64,000 nucleotides of DNA from positions 4,960,001-5,024,000 of the forward strand of contig CP136508.1 in NCBI GenBank assembly GCA_008011715.2, written 5' to 3'. The stretch is from [Empedobacter] haloabium (GTDB lineage Bacteria; Pseudomonadota; Gammaproteobacteria; Burkholderiales; Burkholderiaceae_D). Of this stretch, positions 1 through 9,319 are shown piece after piece. Position 1 is the stretch's first letter; each line of letters starts with the position of its first letter. The translations under genes were made by a program, and so were the position numbers. The notes under the pieces were generated by a model. The model was given only the letters and a program-made list of their open reading frames with translations, was not told the origin of the DNA and ran no database searches.

Positions 1-2847
1 GTCAAGGCCGACATGCCGGCCGAGCTGCGCGACCCGATCGTCAGCAAGGTCTCCACCGCCGGCCGCGTGGTGCTGACCTTCGTCGCCACCGCGCGTGCGA
101 CGGGCGGCACCAAGATGGACGACGCCGACCTGTCCTGGTTCGTCGACAACACGGTACAGAAACGCCTGCTGGCGGTGCCCGGCATCGGTTCGGTCAGCCG
201 CGTGGGCGGCGTCAACCGCGAGATCCGCGTGGAGCTGGACGACGCGCGCATGGCCGCGCTGCGCGTTTCCGCACTGGACGTGTCGCGCCAGTTGCGCCAG
301 GTGCAGCGCGAGGCCCCGGGTGGCCGCGGTGACGTCAGCGGCGCCGAGCAGTCGGTGCGCACGATCGCCACCGTCAAATCGGCGCAGGAACTGGCCGCGC
401 TCGACATCCCGCTGGGCGACGGCCGCCACGTGCGGCTGGACCAGGTGGCCACCGTCACCGACACCGTTGCCGAGTCGCGCGCCATCGCCACGCAGGACGG
501 CAAGCCGGTCGTGGCGTTCGAGGTGTTCCGCACCAAGGGCGCCAGCGAGACCGCGGTGGCCGACGGTGCGCGCGCGGCGGTCGCCAAGCTGCGTGCCGAG
601 TACCCGAACATCGAACTGAAGGAATCGATCGACAACGCTTCGCCAGTGCATGAAAACTTCGAAGGCTCGATGGAGCTGCTGTATGAAGGCGCCATCCTGG
701 CCGTGCTGGTGGTGTGGTGGTTTCTGCGCGACTGGCGCGCCACGCTGGTCGCCGCCGCCGCGCTGCCGCTGTCCGTGATGCCGGCCTTCCTCGGCATCTA
801 CTGGTTCGGCTACACGCTCAACACGGTGACCCTGCTGTCGCTGGCGCTGGTCGTCGGCGTGCTGGTGGACGATGCCATCGTCGAGATCGAGAACATCGAG
901 CGCCACCTGCGCATGGGCAAGACGCCGATGCAGGCGGCGCTGGAAGCGGCCGACGAAATCGGCATGGCCGTCATTGCCACCACCTTTGCGCTGGTGGCCG
1001 TGTTCCTGCCGACCGCCTTCATGGGCGGCATCCCCGGCAAGTTCTTCAAGCAGTTCGGCTGGACCGCCGTGCTGGCCGTGCTGGCCTCGCTGGTGGTGGC
1101 GCGGCTGCTGACGCCGATGATGGCGGCCTACCTGCTCAAACCGAAGCCGCACAAGGAAGAGCAGGACGGCTGGATCATGTCGCGCTACATGCGCACGATG
1201 AAGTGGTGCCTGCACCATCGCGGCATCACGGCCATCGCCTCGGCCGTGTTCTTCGTCTGCTCCATCATGCTGGTGGGCCTGTTGCCGACGGGCTTCGTGC
1301 CGCCGGCCGACCGCGACCAGACCCAGGTCAACCTGGAACTGCCGCCGGGCAGCACGCTGGCGCAGACCAAGGTGGTGGCCGAGCAGGCCCGTGCCGCGGC
1401 GATGCAGGTGCCGGGCATCGTCGGCGTGTTCAGCTCCGTCGGCGGCGGTTCTTCCGGCGACGCGTTCGCGCCCGGCGCGGAAGCGGAAGCGCGCCGCGCC
1501 GTGCTGACGATCACCACGGTGCACCGCACCGACCGCGACGAATCGATGCCGGAGATCGACAGCCTGCTGCGCGCCAAGCTGGCGAACATCCCGGGTGCCC
1601 GCTTTACCGTGGGGCCGCCCGATACGGGCGTCAAGATGCAGCTGGTGCTGCAATCGGAAGACCCGATCGCGCTGATGGGCGCGGCGCAGCGCGTGGAACG
1701 CGAGCTGCGCACCTTGCAGGGCATTGGCAATGTCACCTCGAGCGCCTCGCTGGTGCGCCCGGAAATCATCGTGCGGCCCGACTTCGCCCGCGCGGCCGAC
1801 CTGGGTGTGACGGCGGCGGCGATCGGCGAGACGGTGCGCGTGGCCACGGCGGGCGACTACGACTTCGACCTGACCAAGATGAACCTGCCGGAGCGCCAGG
1901 TACCGATCCGCGTCAAGCTGCCGGACGCGGTGCGCGCCGACCTCGATGCCATCGGCCGCCTGACGGTGCCCGGCACGAACGGCCCCGTCATGCTGGCCAA
2001 CGTGGCGTCGATCACGATGGAAAGCGGCCCGGCCCAGATCGACCGTCTGAACCGCAGCCGCAACGTGACGTTGGACGTGGAACTGGGCAACCGCTCGCTG
2101 GGTGAGCTGAACGCGGAAGCGCGCGCGCTGCCGTCGATGAAGAGCCTGCCCCCATCGGTGCACATCGCCGAGCTGGGCGACGCGCAGGAGATGGCGTCGC
2201 TGTTCGCCAGCTTCGGCATCGCGATGGCCATCGGCGTGCTGTGCATCTACGGCGTGCTGGTACTGCTGTTCAAGGACTTCATGCAGCCGGTGACGATCCT
2301 GGCGGCGCTGCCGCTGTCGATCGGCGGCGCCATCGTGGCGCTGCTGATCACGGGCCGCGCGCTGTCGATGCCGTCGATGATCGGCCTGATCATGCTGATG
2401 GGGATCGTGACGAAGAACTCGATCCTGCTGGTGGACTACGCGATCCTGGCGCGCCAGGCCGGCATGAGCCGCTTCGACGCGCTGGTCGACGCCTGCCACA
2501 AGCGCAGCCGCCCGATCCTGATGACGACCATCGCGATGGGCGCCGGCATGATGCCGCTGGCCCTGGGCCTGGGCGCCGACCCCAGCTTCCGCTCGCCGAT
2601 GGCGATCACGGTGATCGGCGGCCTGATCACGTCGACCTTATTGAGCCTGCTGGTGGTGCCGGCGGTATTTACCTACATCGACGACACCGAGCACCTGCTG
2701 GGCCGCCTGGTGCGCAAGCTGCGCCGCCATCCGCCGCATGACCACGATGGCGCGCACGACGGCAGCCATGGCGCTGCCGCCAACAACGGCAAGGCCGTCG
2801 ATGCGGTGGGCAATCCGGTGCCGCATCTGGGCAGCACGCATCATTAA
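1..2847 (+). CDS. RND-family efflux pump permease (AcrB/HAE1-like), 5' end cut by window
   Basis: The reading frame is open from base 1, so this is the C-terminal ~948 residues of a protein whose family is usually 1030-1060 residues; the first transmembrane helix and start lie upstream. The visible part has porter-domain sequence, then the TM2-TM6 block containing the paired aspartates of the proton relay (LVVGVLVDDAIVEIENIE, Asp codons at 868-873), a second porter segment and the TM8-TM12 block with GIVTKNSILLVDYA. It acts in the inner membrane as the proton-driven pump of a tripartite system. The last ~35 residues form a His/Asp-rich tail (HDHDGAHDGSHG), unusual for the family and possibly metal-binding. 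The adaptor gene would be expected upstream, outside the window. Family call is firm; substrate unknown. Confidence 0.93.
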   Translation, partial: VKADMPAELRDPIVSKVSTAGRVVLTFVATARATGGTKMDDADLSWFVDNTVQKRLLAVPGIGSVSRVGGVNREIRVELDDARMAALRVSALDVSRQLRQVQREAPGGRGDVSGAEQSVRTIATVKSAQELAALDIPLGDGRHVRLDQVATVTDTVAESRAIATQDGKPVVAFEVFRTKGASETAVADGARAAVAKLRAEYPNIELKESIDNASPVHENFEGSMELLYEGAILAVLVVWWFLRDWRATLVAAAALPLSVMPAFLGIYWFGYTLNTVTLLSLALVVGVLVDDAIVEIENIERHLRMGKTPMQAALEAADEIGMAVIATTFALVAVFLPTAFMGGIPGKFFKQFGWTAVLAVLASLVVARLLTPMMAAYLLKPKPHKEEQDGWIMSRYMRTMKWCLHHRGITAIASAVFFVCSIMLVGLLPTGFVPPADRDQTQVNLELPPGSTLAQTKVVAEQARAAAMQVPGIVGVFSSVGGGSSGDAFAPGAEAEARRAVLTITTVHRTDRDESMPEIDSLLRAKLANIPGARFTVGPPDTGVKMQLVLQSEDPIALMGAAQRVERELRTLQGIGNVTSSASLVRPEIIVRPDFARAADLGVTAAAIGETVRVATAGDYDFDLTKMNLPERQVPIRVKLPDAVRADLDAIGRLTVPGTNGPVMLANVASITMESGPAQIDRLNRSRNVTLDVELGNRSLGELNAEARALPSMKSLPPSVHIAELGDAQEMASLFASFGIAMAIGVLCIYGVLVLLFKDFMQPVTILAALPLSIGGAIVALLITGRALSMPSMIGLIMLMGIVTKNSILLVDYAILARQAGMSRFDALVDACHKRSRPILMTTIAMGAGMMPLALGLGADPSFRSPMAITVIGGLITSTLLSLLVVPAVFTYIDDTEHLLGRLVRKLRRHPPHDHDGAHDGSHGAAANNGKAVDAVGNPVPHLGSTHH

Positions 2848-2850
2848 AAC

Positions 2851-2886
2851 AAAACGCCCGGCACCATGTGCCGGGCGTTTTTTTTC
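2851..2886. terminator. Bidirectional rho-independent terminator
   Basis: An 11-bp perfect stem (2854-2864 with 2868-2878) closes a CAT loop. It is followed by eight T residues on the plus strand and preceded by AAAACAAAA, which gives a U-rich tail on the minus strand. It lies between the converging ends of the RND pump gene and wrbA, so it can stop transcription from both sides. Confidence 0.9.
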
Positions 2887-2895
2887 TTCCTTCGA

Positions 2896-3495
2896 TCAGC
2901 CGAACAGCTTGTTGGCCGTCTTGGCGATCAATTCCCCCTGATGCCGCGCACCCGCCAGATCCAGTTCGCTGGGCTGGCGCTGGCCCTGGCCGCCGGCGAT
3001 CGTGGTGGCGCCGTACGGGCTGCCGCCCACCACCTCGTCGAGCGTCATCTGGCCCTGGAAGCTGTACGGCAGGCCGACGATCGTCATGCCGAAGTGCAGC
3101 AGGTTGGTGATCAGCGAGAACAGCGTCTGCTCCTGGCCGCCGTGCTGGGTGGCGGTGGACGTGAAGGCACCGCCGACCTTGCCGTTGAGGGCACCGCGCG
3201 CCCACAGGCCGCCGGTCTGGTCCAGGAACGCGGCCATCTGCGACGGCATGCGGCCATAGCGCGTGGGCGCGCCCAGAATGATGGCGTCGTAGTGTTCGAG
3301 GTCGGCCACCGTGGCCACCGGCGCATCCTGGCCCAGCTTGAAGTGCGCGTTTTTCGCCACTTCTTCCGGCACCGTCTCCGGTACGCGCTTGATATCGACG
3401 GTCGCACCGGCGGCGCGGGCGCCTTCGGCCACGGCCGCCGCCATGGTTTCGATATGACCGTAGGACGAGTAATACAGAACCAGAACTTTCGACAT
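2896..3495 (-). CDS. wrbA: NAD(P)H:quinone oxidoreductase WrbA
   Basis: 199 residues, the usual WrbA length. The N-terminus [16 protein letters not shown] is the flavodoxin-like phosphate-binding loop for [24 protein letters not shown] and the [13 protein letters not shown] segment are hallmark WrbA sequences around the flavin. The enzyme makes a two-electron reduction of quinones, limiting semiquinone radicals; it is cytosolic and tetrameric in characterised members. The start is supported by an AAAGGAG ribosome-binding site just upstream. It is monocistronic and ends at the bidirectional terminator shared with the RND gene. Confidence 0.96.
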   Translation of the reverse strand: MSKVLVLYYSSYGHIETMAAAVAEGARAAGATVDIKRVPETVPEEVAKNAHFKLGQDAPVATVADLEHYDAIILGAPTRYGRMPSQMAAFLDQTGGLWARGALNGKVGGAFTSTATQHGGQEQTLFSLITNLLHFGMTIVGLPYSFQGQMTLDEVVGGSPYGATTIAGGQGQRQPSELDLAGARHQGELIAKTANKLFG

Positions 3496-3597
3496 GAGAC
3501 TTCTCCTTTGATGGGTACCGCGAAGGCGGGCACTCCAGCATAGGAGCTCGGCGGCCGGAATGCCAGCCGCCAGAAGGCAGAGATGGCGCCTGCGGCG

Positions 3598-4371
3598 TCA
3601 GCTTGCCGGTGGCTCCGGCAACTCCTCCATTGCGATCTCGGCCAGGTCCAGCAAGCCTTGCAGTTCGGTCGCGCGCAGCTTGCGCGGCTCGCGGTCGATC
3701 ACGCACAACGTGCCCAGCGCATTGCCGGCCTTGTCGCGCAGCGGTACGCCGGCATAGAAGCGGATGTGCGGATCGCCCTGCACCAGCGGATTGTCGCGGA
3801 AGCGCGCGTCGGCCGACGTGTCTTCGACCACGAACGTTTCGTCCTGCATGATGGCGTGCGAACAGAAGGCCCATTCGCGCGGCGTCTCCTGGGCCGCCAG
3901 CCCCACCCGCGCCTTGAACCACTGGCGCTGGGCCGTCAGCAGAGAGATCAGCGCGATCGGCGAGCCCGTCACGGCGGAGGCCAGGCGGACGATGCGGTCG
4001 AAGCGCGCCTCCGGCGGGCTGTCCACCAGGCCGGAAGCGGCCAGGGCCACCAGCCGGGTCGCCTCGCTGTCGGCCACCGGATAGGAAGGCGCCTCCTGCG
4101 GCCGGAACTCCGCCGGCGACACCGCCGACAACGCCGCTTCCACGGCCTGTCCTACCGTCGCGGTGCGCGGCGCCGCGGCCGGTTCCATCAGCCGCGCGAT
4201 GCGGCTCAGGCGGGTGCGGCGGTGCCCGCCCGGCGTCTTCCAGGATTCGATGGCGCCGCTTTCCATCCACAACTGCACGGTGCTCGTGGCCACGCCCAGC
4301 AGGCGCGCGGCCGCGCTGGTGGTCAGGATGGGATCGTCGTCGCTGGGCTTGCTTGCAGGGTTGCTGTCCAT
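3598..4371 (-). CDS. HTH (MerR/excisionase-like) plus GAF domain regulator or sensor
   Basis: 257 residues from the chosen ATG, which has a GAAAGG site upstream; an in-frame start further out would add 33 low-complexity residues. Residues ~14-62 (TSAAARLLGVATSTVQLWME, then TPGGHRRTRLSRI) look like a helix-wing-helix DNA-binding domain of the MerR/Xis group. Residues ~105-250 are a GAF domain of the type that begins with FDRIVRLASAVTGSPIALISLL and carries REWAFCSHAI and GTLCVID. Combining a small HTH with a GAF sensor suggests a ligand- or redox-responsive transcription regulator. It is divergent from a chemotaxis receptor gene, with a candidate operator between them. The ligand is not predictable. 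Confidence 0.8.
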   Translation of the reverse strand: MDSNPASKPSDDDPILTTSAAARLLGVATSTVQLWMESGAIESWKTPGGHRRTRLSRIARLMEPAAAPRTATVGQAVEAALSAVSPAEFRPQEAPSYPVADSEATRLVALAASGLVDSPPEARFDRIVRLASAVTGSPIALISLLTAQRQWFKARVGLAAQETPREWAFCSHAIMQDETFVVEDTSADARFRDNPLVQGDPHIRFYAGVPLRDKAGNALGTLCVIDREPRKLRATELQGLLDLAEIAMEELPEPPAS

Positions 4372-4431
4372 GGTGGCCTTTCGTGTCCCGGCAGTATAGA
4401 CAATTGCCGACCTGCAGCCAAGATTTGATTT

Positions 4432-4472
4432 ATTTGACGAAGTAACGCAACAACGTCCAGATTTCGTCAAAT
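4432..4472. promoter_or_regulatory. Dyad-symmetric candidate operator in the GAF regulator / MCP divergent region
   Basis: ATTTGACGAA (4432-4441) is repeated as its exact complement TTCGTCAAAT (4463-4472), with 21 nt between the arms. Centre-to-centre spacing is 31 nt, about three helical turns. It lies in the 173-bp gap between the divergent HTH-GAF gene and the MCP gene and is AT-rich against a GC-rich background. The most economical reading is a binding site for the adjacent HTH-GAF protein; this is inference. Confidence 0.4.
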
Positions 4473-4544
4473 TATGTTGCGCTATCGCAATTTTATCGGC
4501 ATCATACCGCTCAGATTCATCAAATTCACTGTGTCGAGACCGAT

Positions 4545-6128
4545 ATGAACTTTTTCCGCACTGCGAGCATCGCCACCAAGCTGTACGCTGCTTTCGCGCT
4601 GGCCCTGCTGTTCACCCTGGCGCTCGCCGTCACCGCGATCTCGCAGGTACGCATGATCGATGGCGCCCTGATCAACGCCGAGACGCTGCGCCGCGACCAG
4701 CTGGACGTCCTGTTCGATGCCCGCGAAGCGCTCGACCAGACCGGCATGGCCGCCCGCAACGCGTACATCTTCACCGATCCAGCCGCCGCAGGGCGCGAGC
4801 TCGACATCGTCGACCAGCAGAAGGCGCTGTACCTGGCGGCCCTGCGCAAGCTGGAGCCGGCCCTGCACGACAGCGCGGCCTTCCAGAAAGTGCGTACCGG
4901 CCTCACGCAGATGGCGCGCGAGCTGGAACGCCCGCGTCAATACCGCACGGCCGACGACATGGCACGCTTCGGTACCTTCCTGGTGGAGGAATGCAGCCCG
5001 CTGCGGCGCCAGATCGTCGCCGACATCGGCGTACTGCTGGCCGAACTGCAGCAACGCAGCGCCGCCGCCAACGCGGCCACCAACGCGCAGGCCGCCCGTG
5101 CCCAGACGTGGATCGTCACGCTGGGCATCCTGGCGGCGCTGGTCAGCGCCGCCACGGGGGTCGCCATCGTGCGCGGCCTGCTGCGCCAACTGGGCGGCGA
5201 GCCGCGCTACGCGGCCAGCGTGGCACGCGGCATCGCCCGCGGCGAGCTGCATCGGGCGGTGGACACGACCCAGGCGGCGCCCGCCAGCCTGCTGCAGGCC
5301 ATGAGCACGATGCGCGACAGCCTGTCCGGCATCGTCAGCCGCGTGCGCGGCGGTACCAACGCCATCGCGACGACCTCGGCCGAAATCGCCTCGGGCAACC
5401 AGGACCTGTCGCGCCGCACCGAGACGCAGGCCAGCGCGCTGGCCCAGGTGGCTTCGTCGATGAAGCAGCTGATCGCTTCGGTGCGCCGCAACGCCGACTA
5501 CGCCGCCGAGGCGCGCAAGGTGGCCGAAAGCGCGGCGCAGGTGTCGCAGCAGGGCGGCATGGCCGTCGAGGGCATCGTCAGCACGATGAACCTGATCAAC
5601 GAGTCGTCGAAGAAGATCGTCGACATCATCGGCGTCATCGACGGCATCGCCTTCCAGACCAACATCCTGGCGCTGAACGCGGCGGTCGAGGCAGCGCGCG
5701 CCGGCGACCAGGGCCGCGGCTTTGCGGTCGTCGCAGCGGAGGTGCGCAACCTGGCGCACCGCTCGGCCGCCGCGGCCAAGGAGGTCAAGGTGCTGATCGA
5801 GGATTCCGTCAGCAAGGTCGGCGCCGGCACCGAACTGGTGGGCGAGGCCGGCCACACGATGCAGGGCGTGGTCGCCAGCATCGACCGCGTGACGCAGCTG
5901 ATGGCCGACATCTCGCACGCCAGCCGCACCCAGAGCGACGACATCGAATACGTCGACGCGGCCATCGTGCAGCTGGACGACATGACGTCGCAGAACGCGG
6001 CGCTGGTCGAACAGGCCGCCGCGGCGGCGCAGGCGCTGCGGACGCAGGCGGCCGAACTGGCGGAGGTGGTCAATACGTTCCAATTGGAGGACGCCGCCGC
6101 GCCAGCGCGGCTGGCGCTGGCCGCGTGA
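4545..6128 (+). CDS. Methyl-accepting chemotaxis protein
   Basis: 527 residues. TM1 spans ~11-33, a ~150-residue periplasmic four-helix-type sensor (4HB/Tar-like) follows, TM2 is at ~187-210 and a HAMP-like linker comes next. The cytoplasmic signalling coiled coil holds the near-invariant hairpin tip [20 protein letters not shown] and [19 protein letters not shown], where CheA and CheW dock. Glu/Gln pairs around ~275-300 and ~480-505 are candidate methylation sites. No C-terminal CheR-docking pentapeptide is seen. No che genes are nearby, so it is an orphan receptor. The ligand is unknown. Confidence 0.95.
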   Translation: MNFFRTASIATKLYAAFALALLFTLALAVTAISQVRMIDGALINAETLRRDQLDVLFDAREALDQTGMAARNAYIFTDPAAAGRELDIVDQQKALYLAALRKLEPALHDSAAFQKVRTGLTQMARELERPRQYRTADDMARFGTFLVEECSPLRRQIVADIGVLLAELQQRSAAANAATNAQAARAQTWIVTLGILAALVSAATGVAIVRGLLRQLGGEPRYAASVARGIARGELHRAVDTTQAAPASLLQAMSTMRDSLSGIVSRVRGGTNAIATTSAEIASGNQDLSRRTETQASALAQVASSMKQLIASVRRNADYAAEARKVAESAAQVSQQGGMAVEGIVSTMNLINESSKKIVDIIGVIDGIAFQTNILALNAAVEAARAGDQGRGFAVVAAEVRNLAHRSAAAAKEVKVLIEDSVSKVGAGTELVGEAGHTMQGVVASIDRVTQLMADISHASRTQSDDIEYVDAAIVQLDDMTSQNAALVEQAAAAAQALRTQAAELAEVVNTFQLEDAAAPARLALAA

Positions 6129-6194
6129 GCGGCGACGGGATTGCATAAAATTTAACTCTTATGATAGGGTGCTGGCTTTCAAACGGAGCCACGC

Positions 6195-6935
6195 ATGCAC
6201 TGCCGCATCACCCTACCGCTCTTGCTGCTGCACGGCGCCCTGCCCGCCGCCGTGCCGGCCGCGGCTCCCGCCGCGCCCGGCCCCTGGTCCGTCATCGCGC
6301 CGCTGGTCGCAGGTACCTATGCCGGCACCTGCGGCGAGCGCCCTGGCGCTGCCGATGCCCCTGGCGCGATCGCGGTAGGCGCCGATGGCATGGTGCGCTC
6401 GACCGGTATCGAATTCGACCCGCGCGACAGCGAGTTGGTGGAGCTCTGGCGTGGGCCCGAGGGCAAGGCCGTGCGGACCAAGGTGGTGCTGCGCACCATG
6501 TACGAGGAAGCCTATTTCCTGTTGCTGCCGGAGGGCGACAGCTACAACGCGGCACTCAAGTCGGGCGAGCGCACCCTGGGCTGCAAGGGTGTGACAACAG
6601 TGCCGAAGCTGAACGAACGAGCGCTCGCCATCGCGCTGGCGCCCTTGCTGGAGGCTTCCGGCAGCTTCGAATGCCGCAACGGCGCGGGCGAACCGCCGCG
6701 CACCGGCACCTTCCGCCTGGCCCAAGGGCACGTCCAGCTGGACCGGCGTAAATTCGACCTTACCCAGCCTGGCACGGAAACCCTGGCGATCTCCAGGGGC
6801 CGCGGCATGCAGTACAGCTTCCTGTTGAACGACGGCCGCGGGGTCACCGCGTTGTACGACGCACGAGGCAAGCTCAAAGGCGCTGCAGCCTACGAGCGGG
6901 GCGTGCCGGTACTCGGCTGCGGCGCGGAAGACTGA
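6195..6935 (+). CDS. Exported protein of unknown function, paralogue of the next gene
   Basis: 246 residues with a hydrophobic N-terminus and Ala-rich cleavage region (LLLLHGALPAAVPAAAPA), so probably periplasmic. The mature part begins with a PLVAGTYAGTCGE segment and a VGADGMVRSTGIEFD segment, which match PLVAGTYEGEC and VGADGKVSSSGLEVD in the gene immediately downstream; the two are tandem paralogues. Cysteines are present at positions likely to form disulfides. A GGAG site precedes the ATG. I do not recognise a known domain. Confidence 0.75.
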   Translation: MHCRITLPLLLLHGALPAAVPAAAPAAPGPWSVIAPLVAGTYAGTCGERPGAADAPGAIAVGADGMVRSTGIEFDPRDSELVELWRGPEGKAVRTKVVLRTMYEEAYFLLLPEGDSYNAALKSGERTLGCKGVTTVPKLNERALAIALAPLLEASGSFECRNGAGEPPRTGTFRLAQGHVQLDRRKFDLTQPGTETLAISRGRGMQYSFLLNDGRGVTALYDARGKLKGAAAYERGVPVLGCGAED

Positions 6936-7018
6936 CGGCGACGCCCCCCTCCGTAGGGAGGGTTACCGGAACGACCTGGCCCATGCTAGCGTACGGGCCT
7001 CACCGATCTGGAGGTTCC

Positions 7019-7852
7019 ATGCTACGTCGCACCGCCCTGCTCTCCGCCCTGACACTGTCCCTGCTGCTGGCCGCCTGCGGCAAGAAGCATGAGCAAGCAG
7101 TGGACGACAGCGTCGCCGCCGAGAACGCGGAGGCGCAGGCCACGGAAGCGCCGGTGGAAGAGCCCAAGCCGGAGCCGAAGGCGGACTACTGGCAGTTCGT
7201 CGGCCCGCTGGTCGCCGGCACCTACGAAGGCGAGTGCGTGCGCCTGCCGGATGCGCGCAAGATGGACGCCACCATCAAGGTCGGTGCGGACGGCAAGGTT
7301 TCCTCTTCCGGCCTCGAGGTCGATCTCCACACCGCCAAGACGATCATGATGATGCGTTCGCGCGACGACAAGGGCCAGTACAGCACCGTCGCCACCCTCG
7401 CGGTGGACGAAGGCCAGGGCGGCACGCTGTCACTGCAGTCGGGCAAGGAGAACGGCGCGAGCCTGGGCAAAGGCGAAACCGGCATCGCGTGCACCACGGT
7501 GACCGCCAACCGCAACTTGAACGCCCGCCCGCTCTACCAGTCGGTGGCCAAATTGCTGGAAGGCCGCAAGCAGACCATCGGCTGCCTCGATACGAAGAAC
7601 CTGCTGGTGCGCCGCAAGCTCGATTTCGCCTTCGACAATGGTGTCGTCAAGATCGGCGACGCGTCGTTCGACCTGAAGGACGCCGTGGGCGAAGGCTTCA
7701 CGGTCAACGACGATGGCAAGAACGTGGGACTGATCGTCGAAATGCCCGCCAAGCGCACGCTCAACGTGCTGTTCGATGGCGCCGGCAACGTCACGCTGCT
7801 GCAGGCGCATAACGACCAGGAGAGCACGCATCACTGCATGGTCGAGAGCTGA
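7019..7852 (+). CDS. Lipoprotein of unknown function, paralogue of the previous gene
   Basis: 277 residues. The start is set by GGAGG four bases upstream; a longer frame from 6983 is possible but lacks a good site. The N-terminus MLRRTALLSALTLSLLLAAC is a lipoprotein signal peptide with a lipobox ending in Cys20, followed by an acidic/Pro/Ala linker. The C-terminal ~220 residues share the PLVAGTYEGEC and VGADGKVSSSG motifs with the upstream gene, implying duplication and divergence into a soluble and a lipid-anchored form. The 83-bp gap holds a small CCCTCC/GGGAGGG hairpin. Function unknown. Confidence 0.78.
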   Translation: MLRRTALLSALTLSLLLAACGKKHEQAVDDSVAAENAEAQATEAPVEEPKPEPKADYWQFVGPLVAGTYEGECVRLPDARKMDATIKVGADGKVSSSGLEVDLHTAKTIMMMRSRDDKGQYSTVATLAVDEGQGGTLSLQSGKENGASLGKGETGIACTTVTANRNLNARPLYQSVAKLLEGRKQTIGCLDTKNLLVRRKLDFAFDNGVVKIGDASFDLKDAVGEGFTVNDDGKNVGLIVEMPAKRTLNVLFDGAGNVTLLQAHNDQESTHHCMVES

Positions 7853-7866
7853 CCGTTGTAACCCCT

Positions 7867-7919
7867 GGGGTCAGGTTCCTCACTTCGGGTCATAGACCCG
7901 AAGTGAGGAACCTGACCCC
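7867..7919. repeat. Perfect 25-bp inverted repeat with 3-nt loop, intergenic
   Basis: Arms 7867-7891 and 7895-7919 are exact reverse complements around an ATA loop. The outer ends are GGGGTCAGG/CCTGACCCC and the inner ends GGGTC/GACCC. It fills the 72-bp gap between the converging lipoprotein and NodT genes. There is no T tract, so it is not a standard terminator, although the RNA hairpin would be very stable. It shares its plan with 43462-43514. Confidence 0.85.
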
Positions 7920-7924
7920 GGTAC

Positions 7925-9319
7925 TTATTGGGCTTGCCACCCTCCCCCCATCGCGCGGTACAGGTCCACCGACGCCGTCAGCAAGCGCGTGCGCAGCTGC
8001 AGGCGCGCGACATCGGCGGCGTACAGGTTGCGTTGGGCGTCCAGCTCTTCCAGGTAGGGCGCATAGCCGTTGCGATAGCGGTTGCGGGCGATGCGCAGCG
8101 TTTCGGCCGCCGTGGCGCGGCGCGCGTCGTTCTGCACGACCTGTTCGCGCAGGCGCGCGAACGCATTCAACCCATTCTCCGTTTCCGCGAAGGCCTGCCG
8201 CACCGTGTTTTCGTACGCGGCGATGGCCTGGTCGCGCAAGGCGGCGGCGGAATCGGTTTGCGCCTGCACGCGGCCACCGTCGAACAACGGCGCCACCAGC
8301 GCGCCGCCCAGGCGCCACAGCCGCGTCGGTGCGTGCAGCAGGTCGCTGAATTCGGTCGACTGGATGCCGCCGGTGGCCGTCAACCGGAACGACGGCAGCA
8401 ATTGGTCGCGCGTGGCGGCCAGCTGCGCGACCGATGCGGCGATGGTCTGCTCGGCACGGGCGATGTCCGGACGGCGGCGCAGCAGGTCCGACGGCAATCC
8501 CGCCGGCACTGGCGGCGGCGCCAGGTCCGCCAGCGGCGTGCCGCGCGCGATCGGTCCCGGCACGCCACCGGCCAACAGCGCCAGCGCATTTTCCTGTTCG
8601 AAGATCTGGCGCTGCAGTTGCGGCACCTGCTCGGCCGCCGCATCGTACTCGGCCTGCGCCTGCAGCCACTCCAGGCGCGAGCTGTAGCCCACCTCGAACT
8701 GGCGCCGCGCCAGGTCGCGCGACTGCTCGCGCAGTCTCAATGTCGCCTGCGCCAGCTCCAGCTGCGCGTCCAGGCCGCGCAGGGCCAGGTAGCCGCTGGC
8801 GACGTTGGCCGCCACCGACAGCGCCGCCGCATCGGCATTGGCCTGCTCCGCGCGCAGGGTCGCCGCCGCCGCTTCCGTGGCATTCGCCAACCGGCCCCAC
8901 ACGTCGATCTCGTAGGCCGCCTGGAACTCGGCCTGGTAGGCATTGCCCACGTGCGGCTGGCCGTTGTACAGCAAGGTGCGGGCGCGCCCGGCGCTGGTGT
9001 CGAACGACAGCGTGGGGGCTTGCGCCGCCGCCGTCGCGCGCACGCGGGCCCGGTAATCCTCCAGCCGCAGCCGGGCCACGCGCAGGTCGCCATTGTTGGC
9101 CAGCGCTTGCGTCACCAGCGCCGTCAGCGCGCGATCGTTGAAGCCTTGCCACCAGGCCCGGTCCACCGGACGGCTGGCCACGTCCGCCAGCGGCGGCGCG
9201 CGCCAGCCGGCGGGCACCTGCAGCGTGGACGCCGGCGGTGGCGCGACCTTGGCCGCGCAGCCGGCCAACAGCGCGGCCAACAGCGCGGCCAGCAGGGCCG
9301 CCCTGGCCGGCCGCCTCAT
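7925..9319 (-). CDS. Outer-membrane efflux lipoprotein, NodT/TolC family
   Basis: 464 residues, normal for NodT-type RND/EmrAB outer-membrane factors. The lipoprotein signal ends LLAALLAGC, so Cys is the acylation site. The mature chain carries two OEP repeats of long helices and beta strands (YEIDVWGRLANATEAAAATLRAEQ; RRRPDIARAEQTIAASVAQ; LFDGGRVQAQTD). It forms the trimeric outer-membrane duct of a tripartite pump. The start codon overlaps the stop of the upstream HlyD-type gene in an ATGA, showing translational coupling with its adaptor and MFS pump. Confidence 0.94.
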   Translation of the reverse strand: MRRPARAALLAALLAALLAGCAAKVAPPPASTLQVPAGWRAPPLADVASRPVDRAWWQGFNDRALTALVTQALANNGDLRVARLRLEDYRARVRATAAAQAPTLSFDTSAGRARTLLYNGQPHVGNAYQAEFQAAYEIDVWGRLANATEAAAATLRAEQANADAAALSVAANVASGYLALRGLDAQLELAQATLRLREQSRDLARRQFEVGYSSRLEWLQAQAEYDAAAEQVPQLQRQIFEQENALALLAGGVPGPIARGTPLADLAPPPVPAGLPSDLLRRRPDIARAEQTIAASVAQLAATRDQLLPSFRLTATGGIQSTEFSDLLHAPTRLWRLGGALVAPLFDGGRVQAQTDSAAALRDQAIAAYENTVRQAFAETENGLNAFARLREQVVQNDARRATAAETLRIARNRYRNGYAPYLEELDAQRNLYAADVARLQLRTRLLTASVDLYRAMGGGWQAQ

